Source: CALBZG01 sp964486295 (GTDB lineage: Bacteria > Bacillota > Clostridia > Peptostreptococcales > Anaerovoracaceae). From it: 64,000 bases of DNA. The stretch spans positions 220,093-284,092 of the forward strand of contig CAZAMF010000002.1 of assembly GCA_964486295.1 (NCBI GenBank), read 5' to 3'. The position numbers and the translations under genes were made by a program. The notes beneath the pieces were generated by a model. The model ran no database searches and was not told the DNA's origin. It was given only the letters and a program-made list of their open reading frames with translations. How positions within the stretch are numbered: position 1 is the stretch's first letter; each line of letters opens with the position of its first letter. Below are positions 17,344 to 26,716 of the stretch, piece by piece.

Positions 17344-18393
17344 ATGCATATTAATGAGTTCGACTATGAGTTACCGATTGAGCTGATCGCTCAATATCCG
17401 GCTGAAAAGCGTGACCATTCACGGCTGATGGTGATCGACAGGGAAAACGGAAATGTATACCATAAATATTTTTATGAAATACTTGATTATCTGAAGCCTA
17501 CAGATTGCCTTGTTCTTAACCAGAGTAAGGTGATCCCTGCAAGGCTTTTCGGCTGGAAAAAAGAAACCGGCGCAAAAATTGAGTTTCTGCTGATCAAAAG
17601 AAAAGAAGGAAATATCTGGGAAACCCTTGTCAAGCCTGGAAAAAAATTAAAAATCGGGGATCGGGTCATTTTTGTGGACGATCCTTATTTTGGCGCTGAA
17701 ATTATAGGTTTCGGTGAGGAAGGCACCAGAGTAGTTCGATTTGAATATGAAGGGGTATTTATGGAGCGACTGGCTGAGCTGGGCAAAATACCTCTGCCGC
17801 CCTATATATCCAGAGAAAGTACACTGGAAGATACCGACAGGTATCAAACTGTTTACTGCACTCAGGAAGGCTCAGTTGCTGCTCCAACGGCCGGTCTTCA
17901 TTTTACCGAAGAGATATTGGAAAAAGCCCACAATACCGGAACAAAACTGGCATTTGTCACGCTTCATGTAGGGATAGGGACATTCCGACCGGTAAAATGT
18001 GAAATTGTTGAAGATCATAAGATGCATTTTGAAGAATTCGAAATAGACCCTGAGAATGCGAAAATCATTAATGATACGATACGTTCCGGAGGTCGGATCA
18101 TATCTGTAGGTACGACGTCTACGAGGACGCTTGAGAGTGCTGCGTACTGGAATAAGGAGGCAGAAAAATGGCTTGTTCAGTCTGGCAGCGGCAGTACCGG
18201 TATCTTCATCTATCCGGGCTACGAATTTAAAATCATTAAAGCATTGATAACAAATTTTCACTTGCCAAAATCGACGCTATTGATGCTGGTTTCGGCATTG
18301 TATAATAAAAAGGCAATTTTAGAAGCGTATAAATTAGCAGTTGACATGAAGTATCGGTTTTTCTCCTATGGAGATGCCATGCTGATCATCTGA
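17344..18393 (+). CDS. queA: S-adenosylmethionine:tRNA ribosyltransferase-isomerase QueA
   Basis: Forms epoxyqueuosine in the wobble position of tRNAs by transferring the ribosyl part of SAM to preQ1. 349 aa. Family signatures include FDYELPIELIAQYPAEKRDHSRLM, shown here in part as the opening, LNQSKVIPARLFGWK, SVAAPTAGLHFTEEIL, THVGIGTFRPV-like LHVGIGTFRPVK and ITNFHLPKSTLLMLVSAL. It follows the SpoIID-like gene by 10 bp and precedes tgt by 13 bp, a conserved queuosine gene pair. The ribosome binding site is weak. Confidence 0.95.
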   Translation: MHINEFDYELPIELIAQYPAEKRDHSRLMVIDRENGNVYHKYFYEILDYLKPTDCLVLNQSKVIPARLFGWKKETGAKIEFLLIKRKEGNIWETLVKPGKKLKIGDRVIFVDDPYFGAEIIGFGEEGTRVVRFEYEGVFMERLAELGKIPLPPYISRESTLEDTDRYQTVYCTQEGSVAAPTAGLHFTEEILEKAHNTGTKLAFVTLHVGIGTFRPVKCEIVEDHKMHFEEFEIDPENAKIINDTIRSGGRIISVGTTSTRTLESAAYWNKEAEKWLVQSGSGSTGIFIYPGYEFKIIKALITNFHLPKSTLLMLVSALYNKKAILEAYKLAVDMKYRFFSYGDAMLII

Positions 18394-18406
18394 TTCAGGA
18401 GTAGCC

Positions 18407-19525
18407 ATGGATGCGGTAACATTCGAATTATTAAAAACGGACTCAAAGACAAAAGCAAGAAGGGGAAGAATCCATACCCCTCATGGATCCATTGAAACGC
18501 CCGTATTTATGCCTGTAGGAACTGCTGCGACGGTAAAGGCAATGAGACCTGAGGAAGTCCGGGATATGGGCGCAGAAATTCTGCTTTCAAACACATATCA
18601 TCTTTATTTACGGCCGGGTCATGAGATTGTAAGAGAAGCCGGCGGGCTTCATAAATTTATGAATTGGGATAGAGCGATTCTTACGGATAGCGGAGGATTT
18701 CAGGTATTCAGTCTGGGCGCTTTGCGGAAAATATCAGAAGAAGGAGTTGCATTTAAATCCCATATTGACGGATCTCCACATATGCTGACGCCCGAGAAGT
18801 CCATGGAAATTCAGGAAGCCCTGGGTTCCGATATAATAATGGCTTTCGATGAATGTGCGCCATATCCTGCAGATCGAACCTATGTAAAAAACTCGTTGGA
18901 AAGAACAACACGATGGCTCAAGCGCTGCAAGGATTTTCACAAGGATGTGGAAAAGCAATCCCTGTTCGGGATCATGCAGGGAGGTATGTATCATGATCTT
19001 CGGAGAGAAAGTGCATTGCAAATTGTTGAATTAGACCTCCCGGGATATGCAATCGGCGGATTGTCTGTCGGTGAACCGAAACCGCTGATGTATGAAATAC
19101 TGGATTCTTCAGTGGACTATCTCCCATACAACAAGCCGCGATATTTAATGGGCGTTGGAAGTCCGGATTGCCTCTTCGAAGGAGTCGAGAGAGGAGTGGA
19201 TATGTTTGATTGCGTTTTGCCGACCAGGATTGCGAGACACGGTATGGCTATGACTTCAGCAGGCCGTGTAAATATAAAAAATGCTAAATATGAAAGGGAC
19301 TTTACTCCGCTTGACTCCGAATGCGATTGTTATACCTGCAAAAATTATTCAAGGGCGTATCTGAGACATCTATATAAATCCGATGAAATCTTATCAGCAA
19401 TGTTATTATCAAATCATAACTTACACTTTCTGATCCATATGATGAAGAAAATCCGGTCAGCCATAGAAGAAAACAGATTTTCTGAGTATAAAAGTGAGTT
19501 TTTTCAGAAGTACGGAGAATTTTAA
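18407..19525 (+). CDS. tgt: tRNA-guanine transglycosylase Tgt
   Basis: Exchanges guanine-34 for preQ1 in tRNAs with GUN anticodons, the step before QueA. 372 aa. Catalytic and substrate motifs are visible: DSGGFQVFSLG, FDECAPYPA, GIMQGGMY, GGLSVGEPK and DCVLPTRIARHG. The zinc site C-x-C-x2-C (CDCYTC) with a later His is intact. Its stop overlaps the next start by 1 bp (TAATG). Confidence 0.96.
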   Translation: MDAVTFELLKTDSKTKARRGRIHTPHGSIETPVFMPVGTAATVKAMRPEEVRDMGAEILLSNTYHLYLRPGHEIVREAGGLHKFMNWDRAILTDSGGFQVFSLGALRKISEEGVAFKSHIDGSPHMLTPEKSMEIQEALGSDIIMAFDECAPYPADRTYVKNSLERTTRWLKRCKDFHKDVEKQSLFGIMQGGMYHDLRRESALQIVELDLPGYAIGGLSVGEPKPLMYEILDSSVDYLPYNKPRYLMGVGSPDCLFEGVERGVDMFDCVLPTRIARHGMAMTSAGRVNIKNAKYERDFTPLDSECDCYTCKNYSRAYLRHLYKSDEILSAMLLSNHNLHFLIHMMKKIRSAIEENRFSEYKSEFFQKYGEF

Positions 19526-20691
19526 TGGATATATGCAAACATAGTGAATTCTGCGGAGGGTGCATTTACCAAGGCATTCCTTACGAATCACAAATCGATA
19601 TAAAGAATAATGAAGTGCAAAGACTATTAGAAAAAAGTGAAATAGTTCCGGAGCTTAACCTTGGTTTTGTGCCGGCGCCATTTCAATACCGTTATAGAAA
19701 TAAAATGGAATATACCTTCGGAGACAGGATCAAAGGCGGAGAAACCACCTTGGGAATGCATCAAAAGGGCCATTTTATGAATATTGTAACCGTTGATGAA
19801 TGTCAACTTGTACCCGAGGATTTCAATGTGATCATGAAGGCCACTCTGGATTTTTGTTTGGAGAAGGGTTATATTAAGTACAACAAAAAATTTCATGAAG
19901 GTCTTCTTCGGCACTTTATTATCAGGAAAGGGATCAGAACAAATGAACTTTTACTGAACCTCGTCACCTCTACCCAAGGGCTGTTTGACGATCAAGCTTA
20001 TGTGGACCGGATATTGAGCCTTAAAAACGTAATCAAATCCGAAATTGTTGGGATTTTGCATACATATAACGATAATATAGCGGATTCGGTCCAATGCGAT
20101 AAAATGACAATACTGTATGGCCGGGATTACTATAATGAATCAATTATGGGACTGGATTTCAAGGTCAGCGCTTTCAGCTTCTTTCAAACAAATGTCGAAG
20201 CGGTAGAAAGATTATATCAGGAGGCGCTGGCAATGGTGGATGATCTGTCCGGTAAAGTTGTATTTGATCTATATTGTGGAACAGGTACCATTACTCAGGC
20301 TTTGGCTACAAAAGCAAGAAAAGCGATTGGAGTCGAAATCATTGAGGAGGCTGTTTCCGCTGCAAAAGAAAACGCAATTTTGAATGCGCTCGACAATTGC
20401 GTATTCTATTCAGGAGATGTCCTTTCCGCTATTGAACAAATCGAAGACAAACCGGATGTCATCGTGCTGGATCCTCCCCGTGTCGGTATCCATCAGAAGG
20501 CGTTGGATAAAATACTGAATTATCAAGTTGAACAGATTTTATACATATCCTGCAATCCAAAGACAATGGTGATGAACCTGATTCGAATGAAACAAGCCGG
20601 ATATACCGTAAAAAAAATGAAAGCCTATGACAATTTCCCTGGAACAAAGCATATTGAGGCATGTGCCCTCTTAGTGAGGCAAAGCCGATAA
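19525..20691 (+). CDS. RlmD/TrmA-family (uracil-5)-methyltransferase lacking a TRAM domain
   Basis: SAM-dependent methyltransferase forming m5U in rRNA or tRNA. 388 aa. The iron-sulfur ligands C4, C10, C13 (CKHSEFCGGC) and C93 (DECQLVPE) are present, as are the SAM motif FDLYCGTGTI, DPPRVGIH and the catalytic cysteine in YISCNPKT. RlmD/RlmCD proteins usually begin with a ~60-residue TRAM domain; here the protein starts directly at the Fe-S motif. The ATG overlaps the tgt stop and has GGAG 7 nt upstream. Exact target (for example U1939 of 23S rRNA) cannot be decided by eye. Confidence 0.88.
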   Translation: MDICKHSEFCGGCIYQGIPYESQIDIKNNEVQRLLEKSEIVPELNLGFVPAPFQYRYRNKMEYTFGDRIKGGETTLGMHQKGHFMNIVTVDECQLVPEDFNVIMKATLDFCLEKGYIKYNKKFHEGLLRHFIIRKGIRTNELLLNLVTSTQGLFDDQAYVDRILSLKNVIKSEIVGILHTYNDNIADSVQCDKMTILYGRDYYNESIMGLDFKVSAFSFFQTNVEAVERLYQEALAMVDDLSGKVVFDLYCGTGTITQALATKARKAIGVEIIEEAVSAAKENAILNALDNCVFYSGDVLSAIEQIEDKPDVIVLDPPRVGIHQKALDKILNYQVEQILYISCNPKTMVMNLIRMKQAGYTVKKMKAYDNFPGTKHIEACALLVRQSR

Positions 20692-20732
20692 GTTATTGAT
20701 CATTTCTTGATAGAACCGATTTTAGGGGGTTG

Positions 20733-23285
20733 ATGCTGAAGATGGCAGATTTAAGAGAGATTTTTTGGTCAGTACCACAAGAAGAAATTTTGAAAAGCCT
20801 TGAAACCTCAAAAGACGGATTATTAAGCATCGAGGCAGAGAAAAGGCTGCTAAACTATGGTTTCAATTCAATCAAGCAGCAACAAAACGACAGTATGCTT
20901 CGCCTTTTACTATCACAATTCAAAAGTCCGATAAACATTATTTTATTTTTTGCGATAGGCCTCTCGTTTTTTCTTAAAGATACAACGGATGCCATCATTA
21001 TTTTAGCAATCGTTTTGATTAGCGGTCTATTAAGCTTTTGGCAGGAGCATGGTGCTAAAGATGCAGTTGCCAAATTATTGGAAGTAGTTAAAATTAAAAC
21101 ATTTGTTTTAAGGGATGGTAAGCCGGTTAAGATTGACATAGAAAATATTGTTCCGGGCGATGTTGTTCTGCTTAAAGCAGGCGCGGTTATACCGGCTGAT
21201 AGTCTGATCCTTGAATCAGATTCTTTAAATATTGATGAAGCTACCTTAACGGGTGAAACGTACCCTGTAGAAAAGCAGGCAGGTGCCATGCCGGTAGAGA
21301 CTCCGTTGAATGCAAGAAGGAATGCACTGTGGATGGGGACGCATGTTATAAGCGGAACAGCCAAGGCAATGATAATCAGCACCGGAAAGGATACCGAGTT
21401 TGGCAAGATTTCTGAAAGGCTTCAATTAAAACCGCCGGAAACAGAATTTGAAAGAGGGATACGAAGCTTTGGCTACTTATTAATGAAAGTAACATTGTTA
21501 TTAGTCATCGCTATATTTGCTGTCAACGTATTTTTGAAACGCCCGATTCTTGACTCATTTCTTTTTTCGCTGGCACTTGCCGTAGGATTAACGCCTCAGC
21601 TGCTGCCCGCAATTATCAGTATTAATCTTGCTCATGGGGCAAAGATGATGTCCAAGTTAAAAGTCATAGTAAAACGCCTTGCCTCGATCGAAAATTTTGG
21701 CAGTATGAATGTGCTCTGTTCGGATAAGACAGGTACATTAACTGACGGTATTGTTAAACTTCAGTCAACTGTAGATGTAAACGGAAAACATAGTGAAAAA
21801 GTTTTCTTGTATGCATATCTTAACGCATCTTTCGAATCAGGTTTTATCAATCCCATTGATGAAGCAATCAGGATTCATCAATCTATCGATGTAAAAGATT
21901 ATGAAAAACTTGATGAACATCCCTATGATTTTATCAGAAAAAGGCTGAGTATCATGCTGGCTGAACCTGTGAAAGACTCCGAAAACCATAAAAATTACAT
22001 CATGATAACAAAGGGAGCGCTTACAAATATTCTGGGCATCTGTACGAAAGCTGAAATAGAAGATGGAAAAGTAGTAGACATAAAGGAAGTGTCTGAATCC
22101 ATAGAAAAACAGTATGAGGCTTTCAGCGGTGATGGCTACAGGACCCTTGGCATAGCTTATAAACATATCAAAACCGCATCAACAATTGAAGATGAACTCG
22201 AAACAGATATGATATTTTTGGGATTCATTACATTATTTGATCCCTTAAAAGAAAATATCAGTAAAACCGTTGAAGAACTTCAATCATTAGGTATTTCTTT
22301 AAAGATAATTACAGGGGACAATAGACTAATAGCTAGTAATATTGTTTCTCAAATGGGATTTAAAGACGCAAAAATACTGACTGGTCCGGAGATTCATAAT
22401 ATCAGTGATGATGCCCTATTTAGTCAGGTTGGAGACATTTCGGTTTTTGCAGAAGTTGAGCCAAACCAAAAAGAGCGTATCATCATTGCGCTAAAGAAGG
22501 CCGGATATGTCGTAGGATATATGGGAGATGGTATCAATGATACCTCTGCACTTCATGCTGCTGATGTCAGTATTTCCGTGGATAGTGCCGTAGATGTTGC
22601 AAAAGAGGCTGCAGATATCGTCTTACTGGAAAAAAAATTGGATGTACTGATCGATGGTGTAAAAGCAGGTCGTATAACTTTTGCTAACACACTTAAATAT
22701 GTGTTTATGGCAACAAGTGCAAACTTTGGAAATATGTTCAGCATGGCGGGCGCATCATTGCTTTTGCCGTTTCTACCACTGCTTCCGAAACAGATACTGC
22801 TAACAAATCTGTTGACTGATTTCCCTGAAATGACCATAGCGACGGACTCTGTGGACGCTGAAATGCTCATGAAGCCGAGAAAATGGGATATCAGATTTAT
22901 TCGCAAATTTATGTTAACATTTGGTTTTATCAGTTCAATTTTTGACTTTATTACTTTTGGGGTGCTAATGTTAGTTGTTCACGGGACAGACATTCAATTC
23001 AGAACAGGCTGGTTCATAGAATCAGTTGTTTCCGCTTCGTTAATTGTTTTGGTTATAAGAAGCAGGCAGCCTTTCTTCAGGAGTAAACCTGGGATGTATC
23101 TTACAATTGCTACAATATGCGTTATGATTTTAGCGGTAATCATACCATATACTCCGCTGTCAGGATTGCTTGGATTTACCTCTTTGCCTATTGGGATATT
23201 ACTGATCCTTGCTATCACTGTAGCAGCTTATATCTTTACAACTGAAATCGCTAAAACCCGGTTTTATAAAACTGTCAAGAATTAA
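20733..23285 (+). CDS. Magnesium-transporting-type P-ATPase (MgtA/P3B-like)
   Basis: Large P-type ATPase of about 850 aa. Visible are the actuator loop LTGETYPVEK, the phosphorylation site CSDKTGTLT with Asp331, the KGA nucleotide-binding motif (TKGALTN), and the hinge GDGINDTSALHAADV. The membrane motif GLTPQLLPAIISINLAHGAK and the VIVKRLASIENFGSMNVLC stretch match the MgtA/MgtB type rather than Ca2+-ATPases, although MgtA has TPEML here. Mg2+ import is therefore the likely activity. The start may be TTG 20730, ATG 20733 or ATG 20742; AGGGGG lies just upstream. No Mg2+ riboswitch is visible. A terminator follows. Confidence 0.8.
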   Translation: MLKMADLREIFWSVPQEEILKSLETSKDGLLSIEAEKRLLNYGFNSIKQQQNDSMLRLLLSQFKSPINIILFFAIGLSFFLKDTTDAIIILAIVLISGLLSFWQEHGAKDAVAKLLEVVKIKTFVLRDGKPVKIDIENIVPGDVVLLKAGAVIPADSLILESDSLNIDEATLTGETYPVEKQAGAMPVETPLNARRNALWMGTHVISGTAKAMIISTGKDTEFGKISERLQLKPPETEFERGIRSFGYLLMKVTLLLVIAIFAVNVFLKRPILDSFLFSLALAVGLTPQLLPAIISINLAHGAKMMSKLKVIVKRLASIENFGSMNVLCSDKTGTLTDGIVKLQSTVDVNGKHSEKVFLYAYLNASFESGFINPIDEAIRIHQSIDVKDYEKLDEHPYDFIRKRLSIMLAEPVKDSENHKNYIMITKGALTNILGICTKAEIEDGKVVDIKEVSESIEKQYEAFSGDGYRTLGIAYKHIKTASTIEDELETDMIFLGFITLFDPLKENISKTVEELQSLGISLKIITGDNRLIASNIVSQMGFKDAKILTGPEIHNISDDALFSQVGDISVFAEVEPNQKERIIIALKKAGYVVGYMGDGINDTSALHAADVSISVDSAVDVAKEAADIVLLEKKLDVLIDGVKAGRITFANTLKYVFMATSANFGNMFSMAGASLLLPFLPLLPKQILLTNLLTDFPEMTIATDSVDAEMLMKPRKWDIRFIRKFMLTFGFISSIFDFITFGVLMLVVHGTDIQFRTGWFIESVVSASLIVLVIRSRQPFFRSKPGMYLTIATICVMILAVIIPYTPLSGLLGFTSLPIGILLILAITVAAYIFTTEIAKTRFYKTVKN

Positions 23286-23301
23286 GAGGGACTCAAACTA
23301 T

Positions 23302-23344
23302 ACTTATTCAGGCATATCAAAGCGGTATTCTGAATAAGTTTTTT
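23302..23344 (+). terminator. Probable intrinsic terminator after the P-type ATPase gene
   Basis: A 9-bp stem, ACTTATTCA (23302-23310) with TGAATAAGT (23331-23339), encloses a 20-nt loop and is followed by a T run (23339-23344). The long loop lowers confidence. Confidence 0.55.
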
Positions 23345-23458
23345 GTTTCTGTTGGTATAATTCGCAATATTTACGGTCTAGTCGGATATGTTTGCCTATG
23401 AAAGTCAAAGAATTAATAGCATTTGATGGGATCTTGAATTTGTGGAGGGTAATACAGT

Positions 23459-24214
23459 ATGACCAAATTTGTATCATGGAATGTAAATGGAATCAGAGCT
23501 TGTCTGAGTAAAGGATTTATGGAATTTTTCCGGTTTATTGATGCGGATATTTTTTGTATTCAGGAAACAAAAGTGCAGGAGGGACAAATTGCCCTCGAAC
23601 TGGATGGTTATCATCAATACTGGAATTGCGCAGAGAAAAAAGGCTATTCGGGTACAGCAGTGTTCACGAAAATAAAGCCATTAACCTTTTCATATGGTGT
23701 AGGTCTGGAACCTTTTGACCGCGAAGGGCGTGTTATTACTCTGGAATTTGAACACTATTACCTGATTAATATTTATTCACCCAATTCTCAGCGCGGCTTG
23801 ACAAGATTGAATGAACGGATGGCTTGGGAAAATTATATGTATGGATACTTGAAAAAACTGGAACAAAATAAACCCGTGATCTTTTGCGGCGATTTGAATG
23901 TAGCCCATAAAGAAATTGACCTTAAGAATCCATCAACAAACAAAAAGAATGCCGGATTCACTGAAGAAGAGAGAGAAAAATTCAGTGCGCTCATTGAATC
24001 CGGTTTTATTGATACTTTCCGGCTTTTTTATCCGGAAAGAAAGGATGCATACACCTGGTGGTCCTATATGTTCAATGCAAGAGAAAATAATGCCGGATGG
24101 CGCATTGACTATTTTTGCACATCAAAAGCTTTGGAAAGCAGGCTCCAAAGTGCGGATATCTATACTTCTGTGATGGGCTCGGACCATTGCCCGATATCTC
24201 TGATCATCGATTAA
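23459..24214 (+). CDS. xth: Exodeoxyribonuclease III / AP endonuclease
   Basis: Base-excision-repair nuclease that cleaves at abasic sites. 251 aa, the normal length. Motifs of the EEP family are in place: SWNVNGIRA, FCIQETKVQ (metal-binding Glu), INIYSPNSQRG, FCGDLNVAH, the ExoIII-specific DTFRLFYPERKDAYTWWSYM (given here in part) and the terminal GSDHCPISLII. A good ribosome binding site (GGAGGG) precedes the ATG. It lies next to katG and mutY, so genes for oxidative-damage handling are grouped here. Confidence 0.95.
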   Translation: MTKFVSWNVNGIRACLSKGFMEFFRFIDADIFCIQETKVQEGQIALELDGYHQYWNCAEKKGYSGTAVFTKIKPLTFSYGVGLEPFDREGRVITLEFEHYYLINIYSPNSQRGLTRLNERMAWENYMYGYLKKLEQNKPVIFCGDLNVAHKEIDLKNPSTNKKNAGFTEEEREKFSALIESGFIDTFRLFYPERKDAYTWWSYMFNARENNAGWRIDYFCTSKALESRLQSADIYTSVMGSDHCPISLIID

Positions 24215-24361
24215 AACTTGCCTTTTATCTGACTTTATATTTAAAATTTATAGCGATGTAGAAAAGAGTAAATATTTTAAATTGCTTTTATGATTCCACT
24301 GCTCAGGGTAATATTAATTATAATGATTTCTTATCTGGTGTTCATTGAATAGGTCTATAAA

Positions 24362-24376
24362 TTCTAATGAATAGAA
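24362..24376. promoter_or_regulatory. PerR/Fur-like box upstream of katG
   Basis: TTCTAATGAATAGAA matches the Bacillus PerR consensus TTATAATnATTATAA at 11 of 14 fixed positions and lies 31-45 nt before the katG ATG. A second, weaker candidate (TTATAATGATTTCTT, 24318-24332, 10 of 14) lies 44 bp upstream. PerR regulation of katG is known in Firmicutes; here it is a proposal. Confidence 0.4.
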
Positions 24377-24406
24377 TTACATTTGCCTGCAAAGGAGGAA
24401 ACAATT

Positions 24407-26599
24407 ATGAGTGAAATGAAATGCCCTGTGACCGCGAATACAAAAAAGGGAACTGCTGGCAGTGGTACTTCCAATAAGGATTGGTGGCCTAATCAGTTGA
24501 ATCTCAAGATTCTTCATCAGAATTCTAATTTAAGCAACCCGATGGGCAACGATTTCAAATACTCAGAGGAATTCAAAAAACTTGATTTTAACGAGATCAA
24601 AAAAGATCTATATGAATTAATGGCTGATTCCCAAGATTGGTGGCCCGCTGATTATGGACATTACGGACCGCTTTTCATACGTATGGCATGGCATAGTGCG
24701 GGAACATACAGAATGGGAGATGGCAGAGGCGGCGCTGGAGACGGAACACAGCGATTCGCCCCGCTAAACAGTTGGCCCGATAATGTAAATCTGGACAAAG
24801 CAAGACGGTTGCTTTGGCCTATCAAGAAAAAGTATGGAAAGAAGATCTCCTGGGCAGACCTCATGATATTAGCCGGAAACTGCGCTCTTGAATCCATGGG
24901 CTTCAAAACATTCGGGTTTGGAGGTGGACGTGAGGATGTCTGGGAGCCTCAGGAAGATGTTTATTGGGGATCGGAAAGCGAGTGGCTTGGCGATAAGCGA
25001 TATTCGGGAGACCGTGATCTTGAAAACCCTCTCGCGGCAGTTCAGATGGGCTTGATCTATGTAAACCCGGAAGGCCCGAATGGCATGCCTGATGCCGTTG
25101 CTTCAGGGCGGGATGTTCGGGAAACATTTGCAAGAATGGCTATGAATGACGAAGAAACGGTTGCTTTGATTGCCGGCGGCCACACGTTTGGCAAAACACA
25201 TGGAGCCGGACCCGCGACACTTGTAGGTCCTGAACCCGAAGCTTCACCTATCGAGCAAATGGGACTAGGCTGGAAGAGCAGCTTTGGAAGCGGCATGGGA
25301 ATAGACACTATCAGCAGCGGGTTGGAAGGTGCATGGAAACCGGACCCGACTAAATGGGACATGGGATATCTGGAGACACTGTTCAAATATGATTGGAATT
25401 TAGTGAAAAGCCCTGCCGGAGCATATCAGTGGGTTCCATCTGATCCCACTGCTGCAAATACTGTACAGGATGCCCACGACCCTAACAAGCGGCATGCTCC
25501 TATCATGACAACAGCAGACCTCTCATTAAGGATGGACCCTATATACAAACCTATCGCATTGCGTTACCTTGATAACCCTGAAGAGTTTGCAGATGCTTTC
25601 GCAAGAGCCTGGTTTAAATTGACTCATCGGGATATGGGACCAAGATCCCGTTATCTAGGGCCTGAAGTGCCGATTGAAGAACTGATTTGGCAGGATCCTA
25701 TTCCGGCAGTAGATCACGAACTGATAAATAAAAACGATATCACATACCTCAAAGAAAAAATCATCGAATCGGGTTTATCTGTATCAAAACTGGTTTCAAC
25801 AGCATGGGCATCTGCTTCTACCTTCAGAGGTTCTGATAAGCGAGGCGGAGCGAATGGTGCGAGAATCAGGCTGAATCCGCAGAAAAACTGGGAGGTCAAT
25901 CAACCACAACAATTAAATAAGGTATTGCAGATTTTGGAGAGAATTCAATCTGAATTTAATGGCAGCCAATCTGGTAACAAGAAGGTGTCACTGGCTGATC
26001 TGATTGTATTAGGAGGATGTGCCGGTATCGAAAAAGCGGCAAAAGCCGCCGGTCATGATATGATGGTTCCATTTAATCCGGGGCGTACGGATGCATCACA
26101 AGAAAAGACGGACGCAATCTCATTCGCTGTACTCGAACCTAAAGCGGATGGATTCCGGAATTACCAAAAGGCAAAATTTTCTGTTTCAGCAGAGGAAATG
26201 CTCCTTGACCGTGCTCAACTTCTGAACCTGACGGCGCCTGAAATGACCGTTCTGATAGGCGGTATGCGGGTCTTGAATACCAACTACAATCAGTCTGCAC
26301 ACGGTGTCTTCACAAAAAGGCCGGAAACACTTTCAAATGATTTCTTTATCAATCTGCTCGATATGGATACTGTCTGGAAATCGGTATCTGATGCAGCAGA
26401 CGAATTTGAAGGGCGAGACAGAAAAACAAGTGAACTCAAATGGACAGGTACCCGTGTTGATTTGATACTCGGCTCAAATTCTCAACTTCGGGCCATATCG
26501 GAAGTCTATGCGTCAGACGACTCGCAGGAAAAATTTATCAATGATTTTGTTGCGGCTTGGAACAAAGTAATGAATGCGGATCGGTTCGATCTAGCTTGA
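24407..26599 (+). CDS. katG: Catalase-peroxidase KatG
   Basis: Bifunctional heme enzyme that removes hydrogen peroxide. 730 aa, normal two-domain length. Distal His96 with Trp95 (MAWHSAGTYR), Tyr218 (GLIYVNPEG) and Met244 (ARMAMND) form the Met-Tyr-Trp adduct expected for catalase activity; proximal heme ligand His259 is in GGHTFGKTHG. The spacings agree with those of known KatG proteins. The ATG at 24407 has AAGGAGG 8 nt upstream; an upstream TTG at 24383 is not needed. KatG is not common in strict anaerobes, so acquisition by transfer is possible. Confidence 0.97.
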   Translation: MSEMKCPVTANTKKGTAGSGTSNKDWWPNQLNLKILHQNSNLSNPMGNDFKYSEEFKKLDFNEIKKDLYELMADSQDWWPADYGHYGPLFIRMAWHSAGTYRMGDGRGGAGDGTQRFAPLNSWPDNVNLDKARRLLWPIKKKYGKKISWADLMILAGNCALESMGFKTFGFGGGREDVWEPQEDVYWGSESEWLGDKRYSGDRDLENPLAAVQMGLIYVNPEGPNGMPDAVASGRDVRETFARMAMNDEETVALIAGGHTFGKTHGAGPATLVGPEPEASPIEQMGLGWKSSFGSGMGIDTISSGLEGAWKPDPTKWDMGYLETLFKYDWNLVKSPAGAYQWVPSDPTAANTVQDAHDPNKRHAPIMTTADLSLRMDPIYKPIALRYLDNPEEFADAFARAWFKLTHRDMGPRSRYLGPEVPIEELIWQDPIPAVDHELINKNDITYLKEKIIESGLSVSKLVSTAWASASTFRGSDKRGGANGARIRLNPQKNWEVNQPQQLNKVLQILERIQSEFNGSQSGNKKVSLADLIVLGGCAGIEKAAKAAGHDMMVPFNPGRTDASQEKTDAISFAVLEPKADGFRNYQKAKFSVSAEEMLLDRAQLLNLTAPEMTVLIGGMRVLNTNYNQSAHGVFTKRPETLSNDFFINLLDMDTVWKSVSDAADEFEGRDRKTSELKWTGTRVDLILGSNSQLRAISEVYASDDSQEKFINDFVAAWNKVMNADRFDLA

Positions 26600-26625
26600 A
26601 AACATATTAATTAATGATTTTAACG

Positions 26626-26660
26626 AAGCATGGGGGGCAGTCTCAATACCTTCCATGCTT
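26626..26660 (+). terminator. Weak terminator-like hairpin after katG
   Basis: AAGCATGG (26626-26633) pairs with CCATGCTT (26653-26660) around a 19-nt loop. Only a short T stretch follows, so termination is uncertain. Confidence 0.35.
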
Positions 26661-26716
26661 TGTATACTAGAGTATAAATGAACATTTGAAATTGAAAGAA
26701 CCGGTATGATATCAAT

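Noticed and set aside
20691..20733. Mg2+ (M-box) riboswitch before the P-type ATPase
   Set aside because: The 41-bp gap is too short and lacks conserved M-box sequences.
24661..25386. Several antisense open frames under katG
   Set aside because: They are shadows of a high-quality katG reading frame and have no own signals.
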